DNA of 64,000 nucleotides from NCBI RefSeq assembly GCF_900110255.1, contig NZ_FODD01000010.1:1-64000 (forward strand), in the 5' to 3' direction. The position numbers and the translations under genes are program-made. Below, piece by piece: positions 23,778-32,580 of this stretch (position 1 is its first letter; the number at the start of each line of letters is the position of its first letter). The notes beneath the pieces are model-generated. The model did not search any database, was not told the origin of the DNA, and saw only the letters and a list, made by a program, of their open reading frames with translations. The stretch is from Actinacidiphila rubida. Its GTDB lineage: Bacteria; Actinomycetota; Actinomycetes; Streptomycetales; Streptomycetaceae.

Positions 23778-25361
23778 TCAGTCCGGTTCCATGTACGGCC
23801 GCCGGAAGACCGGGGCCTGCCGGGTCCCGTAGGGGCGGACCACGGCCAGCGCCTGCTGCACCGCGGACTCCAGGGGGCCGCCGGTGTCGACGTCCACGGC
23901 CTCCGGCCACGGCGTGTCCACGGCCGCCATCGCGGCCGCCACCTCGGGACCCGCGTCCGAGGCTCCCGGCTTCCGGGTCCTGAGCCGCTCCGCCGCGACC
24001 GCCTCGGGCGCGTGGCAGTGCAGCGCCACCAGGTCCGCACCGCAGCGTTCCGCGGCCCGTACGGCGGCCTCGCGCTGCCGCCCGTCAGTCCAGGTCGCGT
24101 CCAGCACCACGGACTCGCCGGACGCGGCGAGCGCCGCCGCCCGGTCGAGCAGCGCCGCGTAGGTGCCGGCGGTCCGCTCGGGCGTGTAGAGGCCCTCGCC
24201 GTACGCGGCCGCCGCGGACTCCTCCACCGGGAGGTGCGCCAGCTCCTTGCGCAGCCGGTCGCTGCTGAGCAGCGTGACGCCGAGGCGGTCGGCCAGCGCG
24301 CCGGAGAGCGTCGACTTCCCGCTGCCCGGGAGGCCGCCGACGACCACCAGGGAGACCGCGGACGTCCGCAGATGGCCCAGCGCGCTCCTGAGCAGCCGTC
24401 CGGCCGCGGCCTGCGCGCCGGAAGCCCCCTGGGCCGCCTGGATCAGGGAGACCTTGGCACGGACGAACGCGCGGTAGGCCACGTAGTGGTGCCACAGCGA
24501 CGGCGGCGCGGGGTCCCCGGAGTACTCGGTGTAACGCGCGAGGAACCAGGCCGCGGCCGCGTACGCGTCGAGCTGCTCCAGATCCATCGCGAGGAACGCG
24601 GCGTCGTCGAGGCCGTCGACGTAGCGCAGGCGGTCGTCGAACTCCAGGCAGTCCAGGACGCGGGGCCCGTCGTCGAGGCAGAAGACGTCCTCGGCGAGCA
24701 GGTCGCCGTGGCCGTCGACGATCCGCTTCTGGGCGATGCGCGCGTCGAACAGCCGCCGTCGGCCCTCGAGATAGCGGTTCGCCAGACGCTCGATCTCGTC
24801 GGCGCCCTCGGCGGGGCGGCCCCCGGCGGTCAGCGCGCGGACCTGGTCGAAACCGGCCGACCAGCGCCGCGACAGCGCGTCCCGCGTTCCCTCGGCGTCG
24901 ATCCGCGGGCCCCGGGGAGCGTCCGCGTGGCGCGCGGCGAGCAGCCGTGCGACGGCCCTCAACTCGTCGTCCACCGGCGCGCCTTCGCGGACGAGGTGCG
25001 CGAGACGTCGCTCACCGGGCATGCGGCGCATGACCAGCACCGGTTCCGGCGGCGCGGGCCCCGGCCCCCGGAACTCGCCCAGTCCCAGGTAGACGTCGGG
25101 GGCGAAGCGGCGGTTGAGCGCGATCTCCCGCTCGCAGTCGGCGCGCCGCGCCTCCACACTCGTGAAGTCGAGGAAGTCGAGGTCGACCGCCTTCTTGAGT
25201 TTGTAGACGCGGTTTCCCAGGAAGAACAGCACCGCCGTGTGGGTCTCGCACACCTCGGCACGCGCCGGTATCCGCCGGGCCGGGGCGTGCTCGGGAACGC
25301 TGCTCGCGGCGGGGGCCTCGATGAGGACCTCGGCGAAGCCGGCGCTGACGGTGGGCTCCAT
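23778..25361 (-). CDS. Bifunctional phosphotransferase-like/P-loop kinase fusion protein
   Basis: ATG 25361 follows GAGGGAGG; the product is 527 residues. The N-terminal ~330 residues resemble aminoglycoside phosphotransferase-like kinases (FFLGNRVYKLKKAVDLDFLDF, then IVDGHGDLLAEDVF and VLDCLEFDDRLRYVD as the catalytic and metal loops). The C-terminal ~170 residues are a P-loop AAA/zeta-toxin-like kinase with Walker A GLPGSGKST and LLSSDRLRKEL. This two-domain family is frequent in actinobacterial stress or dormancy regulons beside universal stress proteins; its substrate is unknown. Two partial copies of the block's recurrent palindrome lie within 220 bases upstream. Confidence 0.9.
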   Translation of the reverse strand: MEPTVSAGFAEVLIEAPAASSVPEHAPARRIPARAEVCETHTAVLFFLGNRVYKLKKAVDLDFLDFTSVEARRADCEREIALNRRFAPDVYLGLGEFRGPGPAPPEPVLVMRRMPGERRLAHLVREGAPVDDELRAVARLLAARHADAPRGPRIDAEGTRDALSRRWSAGFDQVRALTAGGRPAEGADEIERLANRYLEGRRRLFDARIAQKRIVDGHGDLLAEDVFCLDDGPRVLDCLEFDDRLRYVDGLDDAAFLAMDLEQLDAYAAAAWFLARYTEYSGDPAPPSLWHHYVAYRAFVRAKVSLIQAAQGASGAQAAAGRLLRSALGHLRTSAVSLVVVGGLPGSGKSTLSGALADRLGVTLLSSDRLRKELAHLPVEESAAAAYGEGLYTPERTAGTYAALLDRAAALAASGESVVLDATWTDGRQREAAVRAAERCGADLVALHCHAPEAVAAERLRTRKPGASDAGPEVAAAMAAVDTPWPEAVDVDTGGPLESAVQQALAVVRPYGTRQAPVFRRPYMEPD

Positions 25362-25502
25362 GACGGCTGCCTCCCTCACTCTGCGGACGGGTCTCCGCGG
25401 ATGCGCGTTGGGCGGGCGGGCCCTGACGCGTGCGCGCGGGAGCGGCCCCGCGGCCCGCGGCCCTCCCCACCCCAGCCAAGCCGTGCGCCGCCCGGCCCGG
25501 TA

Positions 25503-25516
25503 GGGCCGACGGTCCC
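25503..25516. promoter_or_regulatory. Weak DevR-like box (10 of 12 positions)
   Basis: GGGCCG-AC-GGTCCC lies 141 bases upstream of the phosphotransferase/kinase start. The left half is perfect and the right half matches in four of six positions against GGGCCG-NN-CGGCCC. Confidence 0.35.
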
Positions 25517-25577
25517 CGCGCCCCGTCCTTCCGGCCCCGCCCCGCCCGACCGGCCCAGGAAGAGGGGAGGCCCGACT

Positions 25578-25591
25578 GGGCCGACCGGCAC
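25578..25591. promoter_or_regulatory. DevR-like box between divergent kinase and SHOCT genes
   Basis: GGGCCG-AC-CGGCAC matches 11 of 12 positions of the recurrent palindrome. It lies 108 bases before the SHOCT gene and 216 before the kinase gene, within a 338-base gap that otherwise holds no gene. Confidence 0.5.
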
Positions 25592-25699
25592 TGTCGCGGC
25601 GATCCGGCGGGCGGTTGGCTGGCGGCAGCGGAGGGTTCCACCGCTCGCGGCCGGGCCGTGGGCGGTGCTCCACCGCGCTTCACGCGAGGAGTGAGGTCC

Positions 25700-26113
25700 A
25701 TGAACGGCACTGTCGATCTCGCCTACAGCTATCCGGTCCTGGGCACGTTCCTGACCGTGCTGTGGGTCTTCCTCTGGATCGTGTGGCTGATCGTGCTGTT
25801 CCGCGTCGTGGTGGACATCTTCCGGGACGACACGATGGGCGGCGGCGCCAAGGCCGGCTGGATGATCTTCGTGATCCTGCTGCCGTTCCTGGGAGTGTTC
25901 GTGTATCTGGTCGCCCGCGGCCGGGGGATGGGCGCACGCGAGGTCCAGCAGGCCCGGGCCCAGAAGCAGGAGGTCGACGACTACATCCGGGCGACCGCCC
26001 GCGGCGACGGCGCGAGCCAGGTGGACGAACTGGCCAGGCTCGCCGAGATGCACGACAAGGGCGGACTGTCGGACGCGGAGTTCGCGCGGGCCAAGGAGAA
26101 GATCCTCCACTGA
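25700..26113 (+). CDS. Two-helix membrane protein with SHOCT domain
   Basis: ATG 25700 follows GAGGAGTGAGG. The 137-residue protein has two transmembrane helices (about residues 11-37 and 53-73, the second ending VFVYLVARGRGMG). A linker and a C-terminal SHOCT motif follow (LARLAEMHDKGGLSDAEF, about residues 110-135). The N-terminal part resembles PLDc_N (phospholipase D-nuclease N-terminal) segments. SHOCT domains are thought to mediate oligomerisation. The gene lies just upstream of the response regulator. A hairpin at 26115-26130 (CGGCAC-accg-GTGCCG) directly follows the stop. Confidence 0.88.
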   Translation: MNGTVDLAYSYPVLGTFLTVLWVFLWIVWLIVLFRVVVDIFRDDTMGGGAKAGWMIFVILLPFLGVFVYLVARGRGMGAREVQQARAQKQEVDDYIRATARGDGASQVDELARLAEMHDKGGLSDAEFARAKEKILH

Positions 26114-26114
26114 C

Positions 26115-26130
26115 CGGCACACCGGTGCCG
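26115..26130 (+). terminator. Short hairpin after SHOCT gene
   Basis: CGGCAC/GTGCCG with loop ACCG lies two bases after the stop codon. It is weak, and partial read-through into the regulator gene is possible. Confidence 0.45.
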
Positions 26131-26160
26131 ACGGCCCGCCCGGCCCCGAACCGCGCATGG

Positions 26161-26174
26161 GGCCCGTTCGGCCC
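26161..26174. promoter_or_regulatory. DevR-like box upstream of the response regulator
   Basis: GGCCCG-TT-CGGCCC matches 11 of 12 positions of the recurrent palindrome and lies 82 bases before the response regulator start. It would allow autoregulation. Confidence 0.6.
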
Positions 26175-26256
26175 TAGTACCGGCCGCGACGGGCGGTTAA
26201 GGATCTACTCCAGGACCGGTCCATGAGGCGCCGGTGTCGTCACAGGTGAGGGGCCG

Positions 26257-26961
26257 ATGATGAGCGAGCCGCGGCAGTTCTCACCGCAGTCCCCGATCCG
26301 GGTGTTCCTGCTGGACGACCACGAGGTGGTGCGCCGCGGCGTGCACGACCTGCTGGACGCCGAGCCGGACATCGAGGTCGTGGGCGAGGCGGGCACCGCG
26401 GACCACGCCCTGGCCCGTGGCCCGGCGCTGCGTCCGGACGTCGCCGTGCTGGACGTGCGGCTGCCGGACGGCGACGGCATCACGGTGTGCCGGGAGCTGC
26501 GGTCGTCGATGCCCGGCCTGGCCTGCCTGATGCTGACGTCGTTCGACGACGACGACGCGCTGCTCGACGCGATCATGGCGGGTGCCGCCGGGTACGTGCT
26601 GAAGCAGATCAAGGGCTCCGACCTGGTGGCGGCGGTGCGCACGGTCGCCTCCGGCCAGTCCATGCTGGATCCCGCCACCACCGCGCGGCTGATGGGCAGG
26701 CTGCGCGACGACGGGTCGCCGTCCGATCCCGAGCGGCAGGCGCTGTCCGGGCTGTCGCCCAGGGAACGGGAGATCCTGGAGCTGATCGGCGAGGGCCTGA
26801 CGAACCGCCAGATCGGCAAGCGCCTGTACCTGTCGGAGAAGACGGTGAAGAACAACGTCTCCCGGCTGCTGGCGAAACTCGGCGTGGAACGGCGCGTCCA
26901 GGCGGCGGTGATCGCCACCCAGGGCGCGCCCGAGCACGGGCAGCACCGCGGCCGCGGCTGA
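26257..26961 (+). CDS. DevR/DosR-like NarL-family response regulator
   Basis: The 234-residue protein has a receiver domain with acidic pair Asp20-Asp21, phospho-acceptor Asp66 ([13 protein letters not shown]), the MLTSF Thr-Ser motif and Lys in YVLKQIKG. A LuxR-type DNA-binding domain covers about residues 157-215. The recognition region [20 protein letters not shown] is nearly that of mycobacterial DevR and differs from generic NarL proteins. Together with the histidine kinase at 28181 it matches the Streptomyces OsdR/OsdK pair. It probably responds to oxygen limitation or redox stress and controls the surrounding genes through the repeated GGGCCG-NN-CGGCCC boxes. Confidence 0.94.
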   Translation: MMSEPRQFSPQSPIRVFLLDDHEVVRRGVHDLLDAEPDIEVVGEAGTADHALARGPALRPDVAVLDVRLPDGDGITVCRELRSSMPGLACLMLTSFDDDDALLDAIMAGAAGYVLKQIKGSDLVAAVRTVASGQSMLDPATTARLMGRLRDDGSPSDPERQALSGLSPREREILELIGEGLTNRQIGKRLYLSEKTVKNNVSRLLAKLGVERRVQAAVIATQGAPEHGQHRGRG

Positions 26962-26975
26962 GGGCCGTTCGGGCC
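26962..26975. promoter_or_regulatory. DevR-like box upstream of the nitroreductase
   Basis: GGGCCG-TT-CGGGCC matches 11 of 12 positions, begins on the base after the regulator stop codon and lies 79 bases before the nitroreductase start. Confidence 0.6.
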
Positions 26976-27054
26976 CGGGGACGGTGACCTGCGGCCCTGC
27001 CCGCCGCGCGGCCCCGCGGCCACGCTGGAACGGGGACGACGCGAGGAGGCCACC

Positions 27055-28050
27055 ATGACGACCGCAGCGCTGGACGCGGGGACGCTGGAACAGCTGGTCA
27101 CCGCGGCCGTGGCCGCGCCCTCCCTGCACAACACCCAGCCGTGGAGGTTCCGCCTCGACCCGGCCACCACGACGATCGAGGTGCGGGCCGCAGGTGACCG
27201 GGCCCTGCCGCACACCGACCCCGCCGGCCGTGCCCTGCACCTGTCGGCCGGTGCGGCCGTGTTCAACCTGCGGGTCGCGGTCGCCCACTTCGGCTGGGAG
27301 CCGGTCGTCCGGCTGCTGCCCCGCCCCGCCGAACCCGGGCTCCTGGCCGCGGTGCGGCTCGCCGGCCGGCACCCCGCGACGGGCGAGGGCACCGGTCCGG
27401 CACCGGACGAGGCGGACCTGTACGACGCGGTGTGGCGCCGGCACAGCAGCCGCTTCCCCTTCGACCCGACGACCGTTCCCGACCTGGTGCGCGAGGAGAT
27501 CACGGCGGCCGCGACCGCCGAGGGCGCGCTCCTCGTCTTCACCGGGCCGTCGGAGACCGCGCGCATCCTCCAGCTCACCGCCGAGGCCGAACGTCTCGCC
27601 GCGGCCGACAGCGGGCGCAGCGCGGAGAGCCGCGCCTGGGTCCGCGACGGCACGGCGGACGGCATCCCCGCGGTCGCGCTCGGCCCCCGGGACGCGGCGG
27701 GCCGGCTGCCGGTACGGGACTTCACCACCGGGCGGGCCGCGCACGTCCAGGCCCCGGCGCCGTTCGAGCAGCGCCCGGCCCTCGCCGTGCTGGGCACCCA
27801 GCACGACCGGCCCGCGGACTGGCTGCGCGCCGGGCAGGGACTGGAGCACGCGCTGCTGACCGCGACCGCGCACGGTGTGCGGGCCTCCCTGTTCAGCCAG
27901 GCGGTCGAGTGGCCGGAGGTCCACTGGGCGCTGCGCGACCCGCGCGGCGGCACCGCGCACGTGCAGATGCTCGTCCGGTTCGGCTACGGCCCCGAGGGCC
28001 CGGCGACGCCGCGCCGGTCCGTGCGGGACGTGCTCGACGCGGGCCCGTGA
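27055..28050 (+). CDS. Acg-like nitroreductase family protein
   Basis: ATG 27055 follows CGAGGAGG. The 331-residue protein has the Acg-family start (AAVAAPSLHNTQPWRF), a central RRHSSRFPFD segment and a late GLEHALLTATAHGVRASLFSQ motif. The Acg subfamily (Rv2032 in Mycobacterium tuberculosis) consists of two fused nitroreductase-like halves. The known member binds FMN in a closed pocket and lacks classical nitroreductase activity, possibly storing flavin. It is a hallmark of DosR-type regulons. It sits immediately downstream of the regulator and has its own upstream box. It converges with the histidine kinase gene. Confidence 0.9.
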   Translation: MTTAALDAGTLEQLVTAAVAAPSLHNTQPWRFRLDPATTTIEVRAAGDRALPHTDPAGRALHLSAGAAVFNLRVAVAHFGWEPVVRLLPRPAEPGLLAAVRLAGRHPATGEGTGPAPDEADLYDAVWRRHSSRFPFDPTTVPDLVREEITAAATAEGALLVFTGPSETARILQLTAEAERLAAADSGRSAESRAWVRDGTADGIPAVALGPRDAAGRLPVRDFTTGRAAHVQAPAPFEQRPALAVLGTQHDRPADWLRAGQGLEHALLTATAHGVRASLFSQAVEWPEVHWALRDPRGGTAHVQMLVRFGYGPEGPATPRRSVRDVLDAGP

Positions 28051-28180
28051 GCCGGACGCGGGCCTGTGAGCCGGTGGCGGCCCCCGGGAGGGGCCAGGGT
28101 TCGCCCGGCTGAGATGGACCGCGGGCACGAGCCGGATGCGGCCGGGGGCCGGGCCCGTACGAACGGGGGAAGCCTGGGGC

Positions 28181-29920
28181 TCAGCGCGTGGCGCCAGGGT
28201 CGATCGGCACGCACCAGGCGATCCGCGTCCCTCCCCGGGGACCGGCCGCGACCTCGAAGCGCCCGCCGAGCCGCTCGGCCCGGTCCGCGAGATTGCGCAG
28301 CCCGCTGCGCGGTGCGCCGTCCGGGATGCCGCGGCCGTTGTCGGTGACGGTGACCGTCAGCCGGCCGTCCGCGACCACGAGCGTCACCTCGACGCCCGTG
28401 GCCTCGGCATGGCGTGCGGTGTTGGAGAGCGCCTCGGTCAGAACGGCGACCGCGTCGTCCGCCGTCGTCGCCGGCACGTCGGTGTCGAGCAGTCCCTCCA
28501 TGTGCAGGACCGGCGTGAACCCGAGCGTCCCCGCGGCCTGTTCGACGCTCCCGGCGGCCCGGGCGCGCAGGCCCGGCGGCCGGTGCGCCGCCTCCTCGGA
28601 CCGGAGACCGAAGATCGTGGAGCGGATGATCTTGATGGTCTCGTCGAGGTCGTCCACGGCCCGCAGCAGCCGCTCGCCGGCTTCGGGGCGGTCCACGAAC
28701 CGCAGCGCGCTCTGCAGGGTCATGCCCGTGGCGAACAGCCGCTGGATGGCCAGGTCGTGCAGGTCCCGGGCGATCCGGTCGCGGTCCTCGAGGACCGCGA
28801 GCTGCTCCGCGGACCGCCGCCGTTCGGCGAGTTGCAGCGCCAGCGCCGCCTGGCCGGCGAACGCCAGCAGCGGCGCGGTCTCGGCCTCGGTGAACGGCGG
28901 CGCCTGCTCCTTGCGGGCCAGCAGGACCGCCCCCCGTGTCCCCTCGTCCGTCACCATCGGCACGGCCACCGTGGGTCCCAGACCGCTGAACCGCGGCGGG
29001 CCCGCCGTCACCCGGGGGTCCTTCTGCACCTCCGGCGTGGTGATGGGGTCGCCCGCCCTCATGGCCGCGCCCATGAACGACCCCTCGCGGGGCAGCACCA
29101 GACCGCGGTGGTCGTCGGCGTCGATGCCCACGGCGATCATCACCCGCAGGCGTTCCGCGTCCACCGGGAGGCCGACGACGCCGAGGTCGGCGCGGGCGAT
29201 CGTCCGCGCGTGCCGGACGATGCGCTCCAGCACGTCCCGCTCGTCGGCGCCGGACAGCAGCGCGGCGACGATGTCGGCGTTGGCCTCCATCCATCGCTGC
29301 CGGTCCCGGGCCGACGCGTACAGGCGCGCGTTCTCGATGGCCACCCCGGCGGCGACCGCCAGGGTCTTGAGGACCGTCTCGTCCTCGTCGTCGAACGCCC
29401 GGCCACCGCGCTTCTGCGTGAGGTACAGGTTGCCGAAGATCTCGTCGCGGACCCGGATCGGCACCCCGAGGAAGGTGCGCATCGGCGGGTGGCGGGGCGG
29501 GAACCCGTACGACTCCGGATGGTCCGCGAGGTTGTCGAGGCGCAGCGGCTCGGGGTGCCGGATCAGTTCGCCCAGGATGCCGTGGCCGGACGGCAGCGGC
29601 CCGATCGCCCTTGCGTCTTCCTCGCTGACGCCGACCGTGAGGAACTCCGACAGCCGGTCGCCCTCCACCACACCCAGCGCGCCGTACTCCGCGTCGACCA
29701 GCACCACGGCGGACTCCACGATCCGGCGCAGCACCTGCGGGAGGTCGAGCTCGCGGCCGACCGACAGCACCGCCTCGAGGAGGCTGTGGATGCGGTTCTG
29801 GGTGCCGCGGGCGGCGTCGATCCGCACCTGCAGCTCGTCCAGGAGTTCGTCCAGCTCCAGCCGCGGGAGGTAGGCGTGCTCGCCACCCCTGTCCTCCGGG
29901 CTGCCACCGGCCTCGCTCAC
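28181..29920 (-). CDS. DevS/DosT-like GAF-GAF sensor histidine kinase, probably haem-binding
   Basis: GTG 29920 follows GGAGG; the 579-residue protein has two GAF domains (about residues 50-200 and 220-365), a HisKA_3 dimerisation domain with His388 (ARDLHDLAIQRLFATGM) and an HATPase domain ending in DNGRGIPDG...SGLRNL. The first GAF aligns with mycobacterial DosS. His144 in PPRHPPMRTF corresponds, as I recall the alignment, to the proximal haem ligand His149, and Tyr166 (FGNLYLTQK) to distal Tyr171. The 22-residue spacing is the same. I infer haem binding and sensing of O2, NO or redox state. Its partner is the response regulator at 26257. It converges with the nitroreductase gene. Confidence 0.94.
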   Translation of the reverse strand: MSEAGGSPEDRGGEHAYLPRLELDELLDELQVRIDAARGTQNRIHSLLEAVLSVGRELDLPQVLRRIVESAVVLVDAEYGALGVVEGDRLSEFLTVGVSEEDARAIGPLPSGHGILGELIRHPEPLRLDNLADHPESYGFPPRHPPMRTFLGVPIRVRDEIFGNLYLTQKRGGRAFDDEDETVLKTLAVAAGVAIENARLYASARDRQRWMEANADIVAALLSGADERDVLERIVRHARTIARADLGVVGLPVDAERLRVMIAVGIDADDHRGLVLPREGSFMGAAMRAGDPITTPEVQKDPRVTAGPPRFSGLGPTVAVPMVTDEGTRGAVLLARKEQAPPFTEAETAPLLAFAGQAALALQLAERRRSAEQLAVLEDRDRIARDLHDLAIQRLFATGMTLQSALRFVDRPEAGERLLRAVDDLDETIKIIRSTIFGLRSEEAAHRPPGLRARAAGSVEQAAGTLGFTPVLHMEGLLDTDVPATTADDAVAVLTEALSNTARHAEATGVEVTLVVADGRLTVTVTDNGRGIPDGAPRSGLRNLADRAERLGGRFEVAAGPRGGTRIAWCVPIDPGATR

Positions 29921-29964
29921 CGCTGCCTCCACGCGCGCCCGCCCGCCGCGACCGGGATCTCCTG

Positions 29965-29980
29965 CTACCGGCCACGGTAG
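29965..29980. promoter_or_regulatory. Inverted repeat upstream of the kinase
   Basis: CTACCG-GCCA-CGGTAG lies 45 bases before the kinase start on its strand. It could be an operator; it does not match the recurrent DevR-like box. Confidence 0.35.
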
Positions 29981-30118
29981 TCGCGGTGCCCGCCGCCTGC
30001 CTGCCGCGGACCCCCGCCGGCAACTGTTCCCCGGCCCGACATTCCGGTCGGGTACTGTGCACCGGCCCCGGCACCGGCCGGGGCGTCGCGCTCCCGGCGA
30101 CGGGCGAGGAGGAACAGC

Positions 30119-31390
30119 GTGGACATGTCGGTGGCACAGGGGCGACCGGAAGGGCTGCGGCGGCGCCTGGGCGTGTCCGACGCCGTGGTGATCGGGCTCG
30201 GCTCGATGATCGGCGCGGGGGTCTTCGCCGCGTTCGCCCCGGCGGCCGCGGCCGCCGGCTCCGGGCTCCTCCCCGCCCTCGCGCTCGCGGCCCTCGTGGC
30301 CTACTGCAACGCCACCTCCTCGGCCCGGCTCGCGGCCCGCTACCCGCAGTCCGGCGGCACCTACGTCTACGGGCGCGAGCGCCTCGGTCCCTTCTGGGGC
30401 TACCTGGCCGGATGGGGCTTCGTCGTCGGCAAGACCGCGTCCTGCGCCGCCATGGCGCTGACGGTGGGCTCCTACGCGTGGCCCGCCCACGCGCACGCCG
30501 TCGCGGTCGCCGCGGTCGTGGCGCTGACCGCCGTGAACTACGCCGGGGTGCAGAAGGCCGCCTGGCTGACGCGCGTGATCGTCGCCGTCGTCCTCGCGGT
30601 GCTCGCGGCGGTGGCCGCCACCTGCCTGGCCGGCTCCGCCGCGGACACCGCGCACTGGGCCGTCGGCGCGGACACCGGAGCCCGCGGTCTGCTCCAGGCC
30701 GCGGGGCTGCTGTTCTTCGCGTTCGCCGGGTATGCGCGCATCGCCACGCTGGGGGAGGAGGTCCGCGACCCGCGACGGACGATTCCCCGCGCGATCCCGC
30801 TGGCGCTGGGCGTCACCCTGGTCGTCTACACCGCCGTCGCGCTGGCCGTCCTCGCCGTGCTCGGCCCCGACCGGCTGGCCCACGCCTCCGCGCCGCTGGC
30901 CGAGGCCGTCCGCGCGGCCGGCGTCCCCGCGCTGGTTCCCGTGGTGCGGGCCGGGGCGGCGGTCGCGGCCCTCGGGTCGCTGCTCGCGCTGATCCTGGGG
31001 GTCTCGCGCACCACCCTGGCGATGGCCCGCGACCGGCACCTGCCGCCGGCGCTGGCCGCGGTGCACCCGCGGTACGCGGTGCCCCACCGGGCCGAGACGG
31101 CCGTCGGCGCCGTCGTCGCCGTGCTGGCGGCGACCGCGGACGTGCGCGGCGCGATCGGCTTCTCCTCCTTCGGCGTCCTCGTCTACTACGCCGTGGCCAA
31201 CGCCTCCGCGTGGACGCTCAGCCCGGCGGAGGGCCGTCCGGTGCGGATCGTGCCGCTCGCCGGCGCGGCCGGCTGCCTGCTCCTGGCCTTCGCGCTGCCG
31301 CTCGCCTCGGTGCTGTCGGGCGCTGCCGTGATCGCGCTCGGCGCCGCCGTCTACGCCGTGCGCAAAGGGCTGCGGAGGGCTGCCGCGTAA
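30119..31390 (+). CDS. APC superfamily amino acid permease
   Basis: GTG 30119 has GAGGAGGA at normal spacing. The 423-residue protein has about 12 transmembrane helices and starts with the APC signature VVIGLGSMIGAGVFAAFAPAA. FAFAGYARIATLGEEVRDPRRTIPRAI corresponds to the conserved helix 6-loop region. It imports or exchanges amino acids or amines; the substrate is not identifiable. Upstream, CCCGAC-n6-GTCGGG (30035-30052) abuts a possible -10 TACTGT at 30053-30058. It is divergent from the sensor kinase gene. Confidence 0.9.
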   Translation: MDMSVAQGRPEGLRRRLGVSDAVVIGLGSMIGAGVFAAFAPAAAAAGSGLLPALALAALVAYCNATSSARLAARYPQSGGTYVYGRERLGPFWGYLAGWGFVVGKTASCAAMALTVGSYAWPAHAHAVAVAAVVALTAVNYAGVQKAAWLTRVIVAVVLAVLAAVAATCLAGSAADTAHWAVGADTGARGLLQAAGLLFFAFAGYARIATLGEEVRDPRRTIPRAIPLALGVTLVVYTAVALAVLAVLGPDRLAHASAPLAEAVRAAGVPALVPVVRAGAAVAALGSLLALILGVSRTTLAMARDRHLPPALAAVHPRYAVPHRAETAVGAVVAVLAATADVRGAIGFSSFGVLVYYAVANASAWTLSPAEGRPVRIVPLAGAAGCLLLAFALPLASVLSGAAVIALGAAVYAVRKGLRRAAA

Positions 31391-31579
31391 CGGCGGCGGT
31401 GGGGCGCCTTCCGGACGAGGGCCGGTGGGGCGCCGGCCGGACCCGGGCCGGTGGGGTGAGGCGCGGGACGGTCCCACGGAGCCCGACCGCGCGGGTTCCC
31501 ACCCCGGCCCGGACGTGAGCCGCCGGGACCGCCGTTCAGGGGCTCGGCACGACGGCCTTCGCGGGCGATCGCGTGCCCG

Positions 31580-31593
31580 GGGACGTACGGCCC
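31580..31593. promoter_or_regulatory. DevR-like box upstream of first HTH-PNPOx gene
   Basis: GGGACG-TA-CGGCCC matches 11 of 12 positions and carries the extra flanking G and C seen in the best copy. It lies 130 bases before the gene, in a 333-base gap (31391-31723) that otherwise shows no gene. Confidence 0.55.
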
Positions 31594-31723
31594 CCCGCCG
31601 AGGGCCGTGCTGCCCATGCGCGCGTCCCGGCTTCTGGTGACGCTGGAGGTGCGCGCGTGCACGGCTCGCCCGGCGGCCGGAGGCCGCGTGCACCCGGCAG
31701 GACCGACGGAGGGACGTGATCCC

Positions 31724-32380
31724 ATGACGCGGCATTCCGCTCCGGTGGGCGACATCGGCCGGCGCCTGGCGCTGCGTCGCCAGGAGCTCGGCATGAGCCG
31801 TGAACAGCTGGCCGAGCGGGCCGGCATCGCCTCCAGCTACCTGCAGTACGTCGAGGAGGAGCCGTTCGCGTTCCCCGGGCCGACGTTCCTGCTCCGGGTC
31901 GCGGAGGCCCTGGGGACGAGCGTGCCGCAGCTGCACGGCGCGGACGCCGGCCTGCCGCCCGGACTCGGCGAGGCCGCCGAGAACGCTGTCCTGGCCCCGC
32001 TCGGGCCGGAGGAGTGCATGGCGCTGCTCTCCGATCACGGGGTCGGCCGGGTCTCGGTGACCACCGGTGACGGACCCGCGATCGTGCCGGTCAACTACAC
32101 CGTGGCGGACGGTTGCGTCGCGTTCAGGACCGCGCCGTCGGCAGCGCCCGCCCTGGCGGCGAACCACGAGGTGGCGTTCGAGGTGGACCGGTTCGACGAG
32201 GCGCTGAGCGAGGGATGGAGCGTGCTCGTGCTCGGCCCCGCCGCGATGGTCACCGACGCCGCGGACGCGCGGGACCTCCAGGAGCGCGCGCACAGCGGAC
32301 CCTGGGCCGGCGGCGACCGGCCCGTGTGGATCCGCATCGCACCGCGCCGCGTCACCGGCCGGCGCGTCACCGCCGCCTGA
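31724..32380 (+). CDS. XRE HTH plus pyridoxamine 5'-phosphate oxidase-like domain protein (copy 1)
   Basis: ATG 31724 follows GGAGGG; product 218 residues. Residues ~10-70 form an XRE helix-turn-helix (LALRRQELGMSREQLAERAG). Residues ~90-218 are a PNPOx-like split beta-barrel of the flavin/F420-binding type (CMALLSDHGVGRVSVTTGDGPAIVPVNY, ending WIRIAPRRVTGRRV). The barrel family includes flavin reductases and F420-dependent enzymes, and members occur in DosR regulons. Fusion to an HTH suggests a redox-cofactor-sensing regulator. A paralogue with the same architecture lies at 35042-35719 on the opposite strand. Confidence 0.9.
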   Translation: MTRHSAPVGDIGRRLALRRQELGMSREQLAERAGIASSYLQYVEEEPFAFPGPTFLLRVAEALGTSVPQLHGADAGLPPGLGEAAENAVLAPLGPEECMALLSDHGVGRVSVTTGDGPAIVPVNYTVADGCVAFRTAPSAAPALAANHEVAFEVDRFDEALSEGWSVLVLGPAAMVTDAADARDLQERAHSGPWAGGDRPVWIRIAPRRVTGRRVTAA

Positions 32381-32477
32381 CACGCCTCGCGCGCCCGGCC
32401 GCCTGCCCCGGCCGCATCCCGCGGGAGGAACCGGCCTCCGGCCCCGCGACGGGAAACGGCCTCCGGCCCCCCAGCGG

Positions 32478-32491
32478 GGGCCGTTCGGCCC
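32478..32491. promoter_or_regulatory. Perfect DevR-like box upstream of Rv1733c-like gene
   Basis: GGGCCG-TT-CGGCCC matches all 12 positions and extends to a 16-base palindrome, GGGGCCGTTCGGCCCC (32477-32492). It lies 89 bases before the gene. Confidence 0.7.
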
Positions 32492-32580
32492 CTCGTGCGG
32501 TCTGCGCGGCCCCTCCCGACACGCCGTCGCGACATGCGACGGTCGCAGGAGAACGGCCGGACCGAAAGGGGGCCGTGAGC

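Noticed and set aside
28181..32383. A 1400-codon minus-strand open frame extending beyond the sensor kinase
   Set aside because: The part upstream of 29920 is antisense to the APC permease and HTH-PNPOx genes, shows no homology, and follows from high GC content; the kinase start is fixed by GGAGG at 29920.
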